Source: Pseudomonadota bacterium (GTDB lineage Bacteria > Myxococcota > Polyangia > Polyangiales > Polyangiaceae). From it: a DNA stretch of 18,952 bases. Shown piece by piece: positions 1-9,571 of the stretch. The stretch covers positions 1 to 18,952 of the forward strand of contig JAEZYO010000570.1 of assembly GCA_023419055.1 (NCBI GenBank). The letters run 5' to 3'. The translations under genes were made by a program, and so were the position numbers. Every line of letters starts with the position of its first letter. The stretch's first letter is position 1. Below the pieces are notes generated by a model, which saw nothing but the letters and a program-made list of their open reading frames with translations, ran no database searches and was not told where the DNA came from.

Positions 1-4
1 CGCT

Positions 5-988
5 TCATCGAGTCGAGGCGCTGCGGCGAGTCGAAGAGCGTTGGTTCGTGGTGCGCCGTCGCACGAGTCCCCACGAGAGCACTGCGGTGCCGAGAAGGAG
101 CGCCCACGGCGACGCGGTCCGTGGAGCGGTGGTGACGCTGCAGCCGCCGCTCGATTGAGAGCCCGCGGCGATCTTGCAGCCGTCTTCGGTGCCACGCTCG
201 GGGAGCTTGCACGCGTCGTACGCGGGGAGACTGGGCGCGGCGCAGCTCAAGGGCTTGCCGGGCGGGTAGGCGGCACAGATGGCCGCGACGTCGTCCGGGC
301 TGAGCATGCCGCCGCTGAAGCTCATGCGGTTGTAGCCGTCGACCATCAACGCGCCCTGGACGTCGCTGTGGGCGAGGCCGAGGAAATGACCGATCTCGTG
401 GGCGAGCACGTAAAAGAGCAGGCTCGAGGTCGGGTCGGACGCGTCGTCGAACTCGTGGTTGGTGGTGTTGAACTCGATGTCGGCATCCAGGAGGCGCCCT
501 GATTCGACCCCTCCTGCCGGAGTGGTGAGACCCATCACGTCCGGGCGGGTCGGCCAGTCGCTGTCGTAGAAGAGGAAGGTGTTCACGTTCGCCGAAGCTT
601 CGCCGCACACCGACTCGCGATGAGCGCAGCTCACGAAGCCTTGAAACCTGGCTTCGAAGCGAGGGTTGCCGCCGCCTTCGCACTCGGCGCTTTGCCAGAG
701 CAAGAACGCCTGTTCGACGAGCTTCGCCACCTCGTCGCCGTCGAGCCCCGTCTTCGGCGAACCGTCGAGCTGGATGGCGTAGTCGAGACAGGGGCTCGGC
801 CACGTGAGCGGCTTGCCTTCGACGACGCAATCGTGTTCATCCCGTTCGCAGGTGGGCTGGAGCGGATCTTCTCCGAGCTCGCAGCTCATGGTGCGGCAGT
901 AGGCGCGGGCGTGCGGAGCCACCGCGAGGAGGCCGAGACAAGAGAGCGCGAAAGCAAGCGAGCGACGAGCAGAGGGGCGACCCACCAT
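5..988 (-). CDS. Secreted matrixin-type zinc metalloprotease with MYXO-CTERM-like tail
   Basis: The 327-residue protein starts with a Sec signal peptide (about 1-29, ending AHARA). It carries the full metzincin zinc site HEIGHFLGLAH at 197-207, with catalytic Glu198, and a Met-turn near Met215 (ALMVDGYN). This matches the peptidase M10A (matrixin) family. Paired cysteines in the N-terminal half suggest disulfides formed outside the cytoplasm. The C-terminus has GGCSV (Cys283), a hydrophobic stretch at 293-309 and then RRR. This resembles the MYXO-CTERM surface-sorting signal, but about 15 more residues follow the arginines, which is longer than usual. No obvious prodomain cysteine switch is visible. 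The ATG at 988 is preceded by AAGG four bases upstream. The gene stands alone, divergent from the cytochrome gene across a 420-base gap. Substrate is unknown; the protease assignment is firm, the sorting signal likely. Confidence 0.9.
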   Translation of the reverse strand: MVGRPSARRSLAFALSCLGLLAVAPHARAYCRTMSCELGEDPLQPTCERDEHDCVVEGKPLTWPSPCLDYAIQLDGSPKTGLDGDEVAKLVEQAFLLWQSAECEGGGNPRFEARFQGFVSCAHRESVCGEASANVNTFLFYDSDWPTRPDVMGLTTPAGGVESGRLLDADIEFNTTNHEFDDASDPTSSLLFYVLAHEIGHFLGLAHSDVQGALMVDGYNRMSFSGGMLSPDDVAAICAAYPPGKPLSCAAPSLPAYDACKLPERGTEDGCKIAAGSQSSGGCSVTTAPRTASPWALLLGTAVLSWGLVRRRTTNQRSSTRRSASTR

Positions 989-1408
989 CGAGCCTTTTTA
1001 GCGCTTGCCGTGGAAAGCTGCCAGGGATGTTTCTCTCCGGCGAGCGTCGCGGGTGAAGAGGCTTTCCAGAACGATTCGGCGCTCCATGCCCGGCAGAGCT
1101 CGCGGGCGCGCGAGCTGGACACGGGGCGGCGGGGCCGTCGCCATGACTGCGGCGGAGTTTGCTGCCGCTCTGTTCGAGCACGGTCGAGGCCCCTCGCGGA
1201 CTCGGGGCTCCGTCAGGAACCGTCCGAGGGCTGAAGCATCGTTCTCGATTCGCGGAGCGGATGAGGCTTGTGCCGCCCTCTACCTTCTTTCTCTGGCGTG
1301 TGGTGCGATTCCACGAATCGACCAGCAGACTTACTCGCTTGACTCGGAGCTTCGGCGACCAACGTTTCTGGATCTGCTCGAAGGGGGCAGATGCGGAGGA
1401 GGTATCCG
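989..1408. other. Intergenic region between divergent protease and cytochrome genes
   Basis: These 420 bases must hold the promoters of both flanking genes. I see no convincing gene here: the reading frames that cross it have no recognisable product. The only clear signals are at the right end: a small hairpin (ATCTGC at 1372-1377 pairing with GCAGAT at 1387-1392) and the strong Shine-Dalgarno of the cytochrome gene at 1395-1402. A TTGACT at 1339-1344 resembles a -35 box, but no good -10 follows it. Confidence 0.5.
1395..1402 (+). promoter_or_regulatory. Ribosome binding site GGAGGAGG that decides the cytochrome gene start
   Basis: GGAGGAGG ends six bases before the ATG at 1409. An earlier in-frame ATG at 1391 lies only four bases before this site and so cannot use it. 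This favours 1409 as the true start. Confidence 0.75.
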
Positions 1409-2779
1409 ATGGTGCGCCGTGTTGGAGCTCGACCGGGAAGGCTCGTGTTCTCGCGTTCTCTCGTTGCCGTGTTGGCGTTGGGTTGGATCGCCAGCACCGG
1501 TTGTGCGGAAGAAGACACGCCGAGTGGGCAGGTGAAATCGAAGCAGACGCCGGAGGACGATCCGGCGCTAGAGTTCGCGAAAGAAGCGATCTCGGAAGGC
1601 AGGGATACCTTTCGCTTCGATACCTTCGGTGACGAAGCGTTTTGGGGGGATACGCTCAAGCTCCACCTGGCGATCGCGGGCGAGGAAAACGGCGGGGTAG
1701 GTGACGGTGTGAGCCCGACGACGGCGCTCGCAGTGGGCTTGAAGGTCGACTCCGAAGCGCTGCCGAGCGAGCTCGTGGACCAGCTTCGACGCGACGAAGT
1801 GGATCTGGACGATCCGGCGACCACCCTCGCTCTCTTACAGCTGAACGCCGTGGTGGGTGTGACCGGGTTCTTCGACTCGTCGGGCGCGATCACGTCGATC
1901 GGGATCCAGTGCGCGTTCTGCCATTCCACGGTCGACGATTCGTTCGCGCCCGGGATCGGCAAGCGCCTCGACGGCTGGGCGAACCGCGATCTCGACGTCG
2001 GCGCGATCGTGGCGCTTTCGCCGGATCTCTCGGCCTTCGCGACGCTGCTCGATGTCGACGAAGACACGGTCCGCACCGTGCTGCGATCGTGGGGCCCCGG
2101 CAAATTCGACGCGGAGCTTCCGCTCGACGGCAAGGCGTTCAGGCCCGACGGCAAGCCCGCGGCGACCTTGATCCCGCCCGCGTACGGCATGGCCGGAGTC
2201 AACCTGCACACCTGGACGGGCTGGGGCTCGGTCACGCACTGGAACGCCCTGGTCTCGAACCTGGAGATGCACGGCAAGGGCACCTTCTACGATCCGCGCC
2301 TGAACGATCCGGACAAGTTCCCCATCGCCGCGCGAGAAGGCTTCTTCGACGTCCGGAACACGCCCGATCTCATCACGTCGAAGCTCGCGGCGCTCCACGT
2401 CTATCAGCTGCTGCTGCGAGCGCCTTCACCGCCCGCCGACTCGTTCGATCAGGACGCCGCCGAGCGAGGCCAGGAGCTCTTCGAGGGCAAGGCCGACTGC
2501 GCGCGCTGTCACGTGCCGCCGCTCTTCACGGAGCCGGGCTGGAACATGCACGAAGCCTCGGAGATCGGCGTCGACGACTTCCAGGCGATGCGCTCGCCCG
2601 ATGAGCGCTACCGGACGAGCCCGCTGCGGGGCTTGTTCGCGCATCAGAAGGGAGGCTTCTATCACGACGGGCGGTTCGCGACCCTGGACGACGTGGTCGC
2701 CCACTACGACGCCCATTTCGATCTCGAGCTCTCGGAGGACGAGCAGTCGGATCTCGTCGAGTACCTGAAATCGTTGTGA
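1409..2779 (+). CDS. Di-haem cytochrome c peroxidase/MauG-like lipoprotein
   Basis: This 456-residue protein has a signal peptide with a lipobox (STGC, Cys32), so it is probably anchored to a membrane outside the cytoplasm. Two c-type haem sites are present: CAFCH at 168-172 and CARCH at 364-368. The C-terminal block around 404-434, with RTSPLRGLF, GGFYHDGRFATLDDVVAHY, is characteristic of the bacterial cytochrome c peroxidase/MauG superfamily. The haem sites are 196 residues apart, and about 130 residues lie between the lipobox and the first haem. This is more than in short periplasmic peroxidases and closer to large di-haem oxidoreductases. It may reduce peroxide or oxidise another substrate; the sequence does not decide. 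A GGAGGAGG site fixes the start at 1409. It converges on the DUF1772 gene with a 12-base gap. Confidence 0.88.
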   Translation: MVRRVGARPGRLVFSRSLVAVLALGWIASTGCAEEDTPSGQVKSKQTPEDDPALEFAKEAISEGRDTFRFDTFGDEAFWGDTLKLHLAIAGEENGGVGDGVSPTTALAVGLKVDSEALPSELVDQLRRDEVDLDDPATTLALLQLNAVVGVTGFFDSSGAITSIGIQCAFCHSTVDDSFAPGIGKRLDGWANRDLDVGAIVALSPDLSAFATLLDVDEDTVRTVLRSWGPGKFDAELPLDGKAFRPDGKPAATLIPPAYGMAGVNLHTWTGWGSVTHWNALVSNLEMHGKGTFYDPRLNDPDKFPIAAREGFFDVRNTPDLITSKLAALHVYQLLLRAPSPPADSFDQDAAERGQELFEGKADCARCHVPPLFTEPGWNMHEASEIGVDDFQAMRSPDERYRTSPLRGLFAHQKGGFYHDGRFATLDDVVAHYDAHFDLELSEDEQSDLVEYLKSL

Positions 2780-2791
2780 GAGTGGCTGCGA

Positions 2792-3283
2792 CTACCTGGG
2801 CGCTTCGTACGTGAGGAGCGCCCAGGCGAGGAGCACGAAAGCCGAGGTCGAGGCGACCACTCGCACGAGGTTCCAGCGCGCCCAGCGGCGCTCGTCGAAG
2901 CGCGCCCTCACCGCGGCAACGTCGATGTGGTCGGGATCTCCCGCGCGCTTGAGCGCGTCATTCAGCGGGACGTTGACGATCATCGTGATGGCGACGACGA
3001 GCATGTAGAGCGCGAGCGCCGCCACCAGGAGTGGGAGCTTGGTGTGCCCGAGGTGGATGATGGTGGTGCCGGCGCTGAAGATCAGGGCTCCCAAGAATCC
3101 GCCGCCCATGAACCATGGGTTGATGATGGCCCGATCGATGGCTTGAAACGCCTTCACGAAGGTTCGATCGTCGGTCTTGGAGAGCCCGGGCATGATGGTG
3201 TGCGCGTAGAGTCCGAACACACCGGCCACGAGCCCCATCGAGATCGTGGCGGCCATCAACGACCCTTCTCGGAATGCGTCCAT
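2792..3283 (-). CDS. DUF1772 (anthrone oxygenase-like) four-helix membrane protein
   Basis: This protein of about 163 residues has four hydrophobic helices, at about 9-33, 57-80, 83-107 and 140-158. The motif order fits the DUF1772 family: MPGL after helix 1, QAIDRAIINPWF before helix 2, VPLND after helix 3 and WARWN before helix 4. Fungal relatives take part in anthrone oxidation, but most bacterial members have no known function, so I assign none. The ATG at 3283 lies four bases after the upstream stop, which suggests coupling. A second ATG at 3256 (Met10) has a better ribosome site (AGAAGGG, about six bases upstream) and leaves a short N-terminus typical of the family, so either start is possible. 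It is probably co-transcribed with the lipoprotein gene before it. Confidence 0.75.
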   Translation of the reverse strand: MDAFREGSLMAATISMGLVAGVFGLYAHTIMPGLSKTDDRTFVKAFQAIDRAIINPWFMGGGFLGALIFSAGTTIIHLGHTKLPLLVAALALYMLVVAITMIVNVPLNDALKRAGDPDHIDVAAVRARFDERRWARWNLVRVVASTSAFVLLAWALLTYEAPR

Positions 3284-3287
3284 GGCT

Positions 3288-4121
3288 TCAACGGCGGCAC
3301 TCGGCTTCGAGCTTCAACGAATCGAGCCAGAAGTGAGTCTCGCCCTCGTTGTCCGTCATCGACTCCGCGATGAACGTGAGCTCCTTGCCGCGGAAGACGT
3401 CGACGAAATCCGTGTTGATGATTTCGAACGAGTCCCAGGCTTCGTTCGAGTCGCGGTTGTCCCAGACGTGCAGCGACCACCATTGCTCCTCGCCCTGGGC
3501 GAGCCCGAGATCGAGCTGATCGTTGCGAACCAGGGCCTCGGTTTCCTCGGTGGCGATTCGGATGCGTCCCGTGAGGACGAGGCGCGTCACCTCGATCGGA
3601 ATCGTGACACTTTGCAGCAGGTTGATGCGCCACTTCTGATCCGTGTCGGGGACTCCGCCGAACCAAGCCAAGTAGTCGCCGGTGTCGGGTTCCACCTGGT
3701 ATTCGAGTAAATTAGTGCTGTTGCGCTCGATGATGATGTCGGAGATGGTCTCGATCCCGGTCCAGCTCGAGTCTTCTTGCCAGTGCACCGGTCCCTGATC
3801 GAAATCCGCGTTGATGAGCAGCTGTTCATCACAGCCACGGCGCGCGCCCGTACCGTTCATTCCTGCGGCGCCTGCCGCGGCCTCTTCGACGCCCCCTGTC
3901 CCCGCGCTCGGGACGACGGCGAGCTCACCACCGGCGCCACCTTCCGTCTGAGCCGAGCCGCCGTTCGCAGCAGCGCCCGCGCTTGCGCCGCCCTGGCCAC
4001 CTGCGGGTTCGGCGGCCGAGCCCGCGCTGCCCTCGCCTCCCGAAAACTCTTCGAAGCCCGCGATCTGGCTGCAGGCCACGGCGAAAGTGACGCCGGCGAT
4101 CAGGAAGAGGTCGAGACGCAT
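3288..4121 (-). CDS. Lipoprotein with Gly/Ala-rich linker and carbohydrate-binding-like domain
   Basis: I place the start at 4121, giving 277 residues. From there a signal peptide leads to AVAC (Cys17), a plausible lipobox, whereas the longer reading frame up to 4235 adds a charged, non-signal N-terminus and would run back through the divergent neighbour's start. After the lipobox comes about 75 residues of Gly/Ala/Ser/Glu-rich linker, as in many myxobacterial surface lipoproteins. The C-terminal 180 residues look like a beta-sandwich of the galactose-binding type: a LLINADFDQGPVHWQ opening, many aromatic beta strands, and the ending THFWLDSLKLEAEC. Two cysteines, just before the opening and near the end, could form a disulfide. 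Ligand binding at the cell surface is inferred from the fold only. No catalytic motif is seen. The gene precedes the DUF1772 gene by four bases. Confidence 0.7.
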   Translation of the reverse strand: MRLDLFLIAGVTFAVACSQIAGFEEFSGGEGSAGSAAEPAGGQGGASAGAAANGGSAQTEGGAGGELAVVPSAGTGGVEEAAAGAAGMNGTGARRGCDEQLLINADFDQGPVHWQEDSSWTGIETISDIIIERNSTNLLEYQVEPDTGDYLAWFGGVPDTDQKWRINLLQSVTIPIEVTRLVLTGRIRIATEETEALVRNDQLDLGLAQGEEQWWSLHVWDNRDSNEAWDSFEIINTDFVDVFRGKELTFIAESMTDNEGETHFWLDSLKLEAECRR

Positions 4122-4149
4122 GCGTGAAGCGCCTGAACCATACCCCGGA

Positions 4150-4177
4150 TTGAGAGGCTCGAGAATCGGTGTAGACT
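4150..4177 (+). promoter_or_regulatory. Predicted sigma-70 type promoter giving a leaderless transcript
   Basis: TTGAGA at 4150-4155 and TAGACT at 4172-4177 are spaced by 16 bases. Only seven bases separate the -10 from the ATG at 4185, and no Shine-Dalgarno fits between them. Transcription would therefore start at or next to the ATG. It lies in the 63-base gap between two divergent genes. Confidence 0.5.
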
Positions 4178-4184
4178 CGGCGCG

Positions 4185-5150
4185 ATGCTTCGGAGGTTCG
4201 TGGCATTTTCCATCGGGCTCTGCCTCTCGGTTCAATGCCTGGCGGCGCGCGCCGATCCCGCAGCGGCGGAGGCTTCGTTCCGCGAGGGGCGCGCGCTCCT
4301 CGAACGAGGCGAGCTCGGGCCCGCTTGCGAAGCGTTCGAAGTGAGCCAGAAGCTCGAACCCTCGTCTGGCACGCTGCTCAATCTAGCCGTGTGTCGGATG
4401 AAGCAGGGCAAGACGGCGACGGCGTGGGCCCATTTCGTGGCGGCGGAGCGCCTCGCGAGGAACCAGAGCCGGCCCGATCAAGCCGAAGAGGCGAAGCAGC
4501 GCAGGCTCGAGCTCGAATCGAGGCTCTCCACCTTGACCCTGGATGTGGCCGCAGCGCCCCCCGGCTTGGAGGTACGTCGCGACGGAGTCGTGGTCGAGCC
4601 GGCGAGCTACGGCTCGAAAGTGCCTGTGGATCCGGGCAAGGTGGTGATCTCCGCGTCTGCCCCCGGTCACGAGTCGCTCTCGTTCGAGATCACGCTGAGC
4701 GAGTCCGTGGACCAGCGCGTGACCGTGCCGAGCCTGAAAAAGCTGCTTGAGTCATCCGGTGCGCCGCCCGCTGCGCAACGTCCAGGGGAAGCACGCACCG
4801 CGCAGGAATCGGGGTCGAACCCGTGGCCGTGGGTGGTCGGGGGTATCGGTGCCGCCGCGCTCGTGACGGGAGGCGTCTTCGGTGCGATGGCGCTGTCGTC
4901 CGACTCGACCGCGAAGGAGCAATGCGATCAGCGCACCACCGACTGTCCCGACGAGGCGGTCGAGACGGCGGAGCGCCGCGACCGGGAAGCCATGGTGTCC
5001 ACCATCGGCGTCGGAGTCGGGTTGGTTGGCATCGGTGTCGCGGCGATCTGGGCGCTCGGCTCACCGCCGAGGCGCGAAGCGCGCGCCTGGTCGTACGGCG
5101 GCGAGATCTCCCAAAATGGCGCACTCTTCCGAGTGAGGGCCGGATTCTGA
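4185..5150 (+). CDS. TPR/PEGA-like envelope protein, first gene of kinase operon
   Basis: The 321-residue protein has a signal peptide (1-23, cut after ARA). TPR-like helices follow at about 26-90, with a block of the form LNLAVCRMKQGKTATAW. A PEGA-like beta domain sits at about 115-183, where GLEVRRDGVVV and VDPGKVVISASAPGHE match the usual pattern. A Pro/Ala linker then leads to two hydrophobic segments at 216-237 and 271-291. The loop between them contains two cysteines (247, 254) that may form a disulfide. Proteins of this layout are common next to Ser/Thr kinases in Polyangia, and the next gene is one. It could sense or transmit an envelope signal to that kinase; this is inferred from position. 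The TGA stop overlaps the predicted CTG start of the kinase by four bases. Confidence 0.8.
   Translation: MLRRFVAFSIGLCLSVQCLAARADPAAAEASFREGRALLERGELGPACEAFEVSQKLEPSSGTLLNLAVCRMKQGKTATAWAHFVAAERLARNQSRPDQAEEAKQRRLELESRLSTLTLDVAAAPPGLEVRRDGVVVEPASYGSKVPVDPGKVVISASAPGHESLSFEITLSESVDQRVTVPSLKKLLESSGAPPAAQRPGEARTAQESGSNPWPWVVGGIGAAALVTGGVFGAMALSSDSTAKEQCDQRTTDCPDEAVETAERRDREAMVSTIGVGVGLVGIGVAAIWALGSPPRREARAWSYGGEISQNGALFRVRAGF
5135..5150 (+). promoter_or_regulatory. Shine-Dalgarno plus CTGA stop/start overlap for the kinase
   Basis: GAGGG at 5135-5139 is followed by seven bases and then CTG at 5147-5149. That codon overlaps the TGA stop of the upstream gene as CTGA. No ATG, GTG or TTG in the kinase frame occurs between 4922 and the kinase domain. 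The spacing and overlap are those of a normal coupled start, with CTG in place of ATG. Confidence 0.55.
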
Positions 5151-6496
5151 AGGAGGGGCTCGCTCCCGGTGACATCGTCGGCGAACGCTATCGAATCGTC
5201 GAGCCGCTGGCGCGCGGCGGCTACGGCGCGGTCTACGTCGCCGAGCAGCTGACGACCGAGCGGCGCGTCGCGCTGAAGCTCCTGGTGAGGCACGCGGACC
5301 GTGTGTCGGTGGATCGGCTCTTGGCGGAGGCGCGCGTCACCTCTCGCCTCGAGAGCGATCACATCGTGCAGGTCCTCGACGCCGGCGTGGACATCGCCAC
5401 GAGCGCCGTGTTCGTGGTGATGGAGCTCCTCTCCGGCGTCACGCTCCAACAGCGCGTCGACGATCAAGGCCCCTGCACGCCCGAGGAGACGGTCGAGTTC
5501 GTGCGCCAGATCGCGACTGGCCTCGACAAGGCTCACCGCTACGTCGACCGCGAGGGCAGGCCGACACCCGTGGTTCATCGCGACCTCAAGCCCACGAACC
5601 TGTTCTTGACCCGGCGCGACGACGGCTCGGCGCTGGTGAAGATCCTGGATTTCGGTGCGGCGAAGGTGCTCTCGCCGAGCACCCACGCGAGCGGCGTGAT
5701 CCGGGGCACGCCGCAGTACATGGCGAGCGAGCAAGCGAGCGGCGAGCCGAGCAGCCCCGCCACCGACATCTGGGCGCTCGGGCTGATCGCGTTCTTCTTG
5801 CTGACCCGAAAGTCGTACTGGCTCACGGTGGAGCGAGGCGGTTCGCAGGTTCAGCTCTTCGCGGAGATCTTGTCGCTGCCGCTCGTTCCGGCGAGCGAGC
5901 GGGCGCGCGTCCTCGGCAGCTCCCTCACGTGGGGCGCCGGGTTCGACGCCTGGTTCGCCGCTAGCGTGAACCGCGAGAGCTCGCGTCGCTTCGCGAGCGC
6001 TCCCCTGGCCGCGCGCGAGCTGTCTCGAGCGCTCGGCGTCGCCGCGCGACCGGTGCAGGTGAGCGCCCGAACCCTGGAGACGCTGGATCACGCGGCGGTC
6101 GAGAGCGTGCGCGCTCCGCCTGCGACTCGCCGGAATCGTGCGCGCGTCGTCCTGTCGACGCTCGGTATTGTCCTGGCGGGTGGAGGTGTCGCGACGGCCA
6201 CGCTCTGGAAGCGCTGGTCGAGCACCCAGACCGAAGCGAGCGCCGTGCCGTCCGAAAGCGTGCCTCCCGCCGCCGTGAGTGCCGGGGCACCACCGAGTCT
6301 CAGCGCGTCCGCAGCGAAGCCGGCGAGCAGCGCATCGGCCGAAAGGCCGTCGCAGCCGGTCACGGTCACTGCGCCCGCGGCGAGTGCTCCGACCAAGACG
6401 GATAAGTCCGTCAAGAAAAGGTCTCTTCCCAACGGGGCTCCTTCGGCCACAGAGAAGCCGAAGGCTCCGCCCCGCGACGTCTACGAACAACGCTAG
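5147..6496 (+). CDS. Membrane Ser/Thr protein kinase (PknB-like), probable CTG start
   Basis: Read from CTG 5147 the protein has 449 residues. The kinase domain spans about 15-300. It contains the glycine loop ARGGYGAVY (22-30), the ATP-binding Lys44 (VALK), helix-C Glu61, the catalytic loop HRDLKPTN (144-151; Asp146, Asn151), DFG at 168-170 and GTPQYMASEQ (187-196) for the activation segment end. All catalytic residues are present. A single membrane helix follows at 334-354, then a tail of about 95 residues rich in Ala, Ser, Pro and Lys that would lie outside the cytoplasm. No PASTA or other sensor domain is visible. The start is unusual: the frame stays open upstream into the previous gene, but the residues there are shadow-like and the family normally begins 10-15 residues before GERY. 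It is the second gene of a three-gene operon and likely acts on the FHA activator downstream. Confidence 0.88.
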   Translation: MKEGLAPGDIVGERYRIVEPLARGGYGAVYVAEQLTTERRVALKLLVRHADRVSVDRLLAEARVTSRLESDHIVQVLDAGVDIATSAVFVVMELLSGVTLQQRVDDQGPCTPEETVEFVRQIATGLDKAHRYVDREGRPTPVVHRDLKPTNLFLTRRDDGSALVKILDFGAAKVLSPSTHASGVIRGTPQYMASEQASGEPSSPATDIWALGLIAFFLLTRKSYWLTVERGGSQVQLFAEILSLPLVPASERARVLGSSLTWGAGFDAWFAASVNRESSRRFASAPLAARELSRALGVAARPVQVSARTLETLDHAAVESVRAPPATRRNRARVVLSTLGIVLAGGGVATATLWKRWSSTQTEASAVPSESVPPAAVSAGAPPSLSASAAKPASSASAERPSQPVTVTAPAASAPTKTDKSVKKRSLPNGAPSATEKPKAPPRDVYEQR

Positions 6497-6520
6497 GCAA
6501 GGCAGGCTAGATTTCTCGAC

Positions 6521-8260
<1,740 letters not shown>

Positions 8261-8267
8261 CCTAGGA

Positions 8268-8299
8268 GCGCCGCCCGCGTGAACCCGCGCGAACGGCGC
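8268..8299. terminator. GC-rich hairpin between convergent genes, possible terminator
   Basis: GCGCCG at 8268-8273 pairs with CGGCGC at 8294-8299, and inside it CGCG (8276-8279) can pair with CGCG (8286-8289). It lies between the convergent activator and protease genes. There is no run of T on either side, so it would be a weak intrinsic terminator at best. Confidence 0.35.
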
Positions 8300-8321
8300 C
8301 CCAGAGCGATCACGGGCGAGC

Positions 8322-9527
8322 TCAGCGTGAAACCGGACCCCGCATGTAGAAGGTCTCGCCGCCCTTGAGCTGCGGGCTCTGCTTCGGGTTGCCCTGGCCG
8401 TCGTAGAGGTACGCTTGCTGGTCGTTGTTCCAGAAGCCGATCGGATCGCCGACGTCGATGGCCGTGCCACCTTGCGTGTTGCTCGGCCTCACGATGCGCC
8501 AGATCTCGCGCGGACCGATGGTAGAGGCGGCGCCAATCGCGTCGCCGTTGCCTGCGCTCAGGAACTTGCCGTTGTGGCTGCGGATCGCGACCGAGTGCCC
8601 GTAGCCGAGCGGCGCGCCGACCGAGCCGTTGAACGGATCGACGAGCGTCCACTTCTCGTGGCTCCTGACGTGTGACTGGTCGAACTTGACGTCACTGCTC
8701 GCGTCCATGCGCAGGTACTTGCCGCCGCGCCCGCCGATCGCCACCAGATCTCCGAAGCGGAGCTGCCCGTTGCCGCCGTCGACCGCGACGACGTCGAACA
8801 CGCAAGGCGGGAAGAAGCAGGCAAACTCCTGTGGCTTCACGCCGCCGTAGAGATCGGCGATGCGCGCCTTGTCGCCCGCGCTGAGCACGCCGTTGTTGTT
8901 CCACTTCGAGTTGCAATAGTTCATGATCGAATCCCAGTCGAAGTTCCCGAGCTCGAGATCGCCGTTCGTGCCTTGAGGATCCGCGGTGCAGTTGTACGGG
9001 CTGTCAGCGCGGTTTTGTTCGTGGGCGATGCCGAGGGCGTGCCCGAACTCGTGAATGGCGATGCCCGCGACGCAGCTGTCGAACTTGGCAGCCGCGCTGC
9101 AGTCGGTGCCCCACTTCTTGAAGGTGAAGTTCAGCACCATTCCGGCCGAGTCACCGTCCAGCGATCGGCCAAGACCCTTGGTGTGAGGCCACTCGTCCGA
9201 GATCTTGATGCGGATGCCTTTGGCGCCTGACGCGCAGGTGCCCCAGCCGGTAAACCGAACCTTCGCTGCATACTCCCAGCTCGTTCGGATCGCGTTCTTG
9301 ACCGTCTCCTTGGGGCCGGCAAAGCCCGAAGTTTCCCAGCAGACCGGGACCGTGGTCCAGCCGTCGACGGTGCTCGGCAACCAGAGGTTCCCAGTAGACG
9401 GATTGAGCTCCTCTTCCACGCTGTCGACCTCTCCTTCGATGTCGAACGAATCTTCCGGCGCGCCGAAGCAGCCGCCCAGAGCCAAACCCACGGTCATGAC
9501 GAAGGCAAAGTGTTTCATGATGCTCAT
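8322..9527 (-). CDS. Astacin-like zinc metalloprotease lipoprotein with beta-trefoil-like C-terminus
   Basis: The 401-residue protein has a signal peptide ending in LGGC (Cys20), so it is a predicted lipoprotein. A short acidic propeptide-like stretch (22-42) precedes the protease domain. The zinc site HEFGHALGIAHEQ at 159-171 is the long HExxHxxGxxHE form of astacin-like metzincins, with catalytic Glu160 and a Met-turn at SIMNY (Met202). The C-terminal part, about 240-398, has three similar blocks (DLVAIGGRGGKYLRMD, SVAIRSHNGKFLSAGN, DPIGFWNNDQQAYLYD), as in ricin- or fascin-like beta-trefoils, and may bind a surface or sugar. Start: ATG 9527 has AGGAG only two bases away, while ATG 9518 (MKHF) is 11 bases from it and gives a neater signal peptide. 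Transcription is probably from the sigma-54 promoter at 9572-9587. It converges on the activator gene. Confidence 0.9.
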   Translation of the reverse strand: MSIMKHFAFVMTVGLALGGCFGAPEDSFDIEGEVDSVEEELNPSTGNLWLPSTVDGWTTVPVCWETSGFAGPKETVKNAIRTSWEYAAKVRFTGWGTCASGAKGIRIKISDEWPHTKGLGRSLDGDSAGMVLNFTFKKWGTDCSAAAKFDSCVAGIAIHEFGHALGIAHEQNRADSPYNCTADPQGTNGDLELGNFDWDSIMNYCNSKWNNNGVLSAGDKARIADLYGGVKPQEFACFFPPCVFDVVAVDGGNGQLRFGDLVAIGGRGGKYLRMDASSDVKFDQSHVRSHEKWTLVDPFNGSVGAPLGYGHSVAIRSHNGKFLSAGNGDAIGAASTIGPREIWRIVRPSNTQGGTAIDVGDPIGFWNNDQQAYLYDGQGNPKQSPQLKGGETFYMRGPVSR

Positions 9528-9571
9528 TTCTCCTGCTCGAGTCCCAAAGGTTCGAGTGTGGTGACCCCTTG

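Noticed and set aside
1213..2283. 356-codon antisense frame over the cytochrome gene
   Set aside because: Ser/Pro/Arg-rich shadow of a gene with two clear haem motifs on the other strand.
5151..5171. AGGAGGGG followed by GTG at 5169 as the kinase start
   Set aside because: The GTG is in a different frame from the kinase domain, so it would need a frameshift. The CTG at 5147 is in frame.
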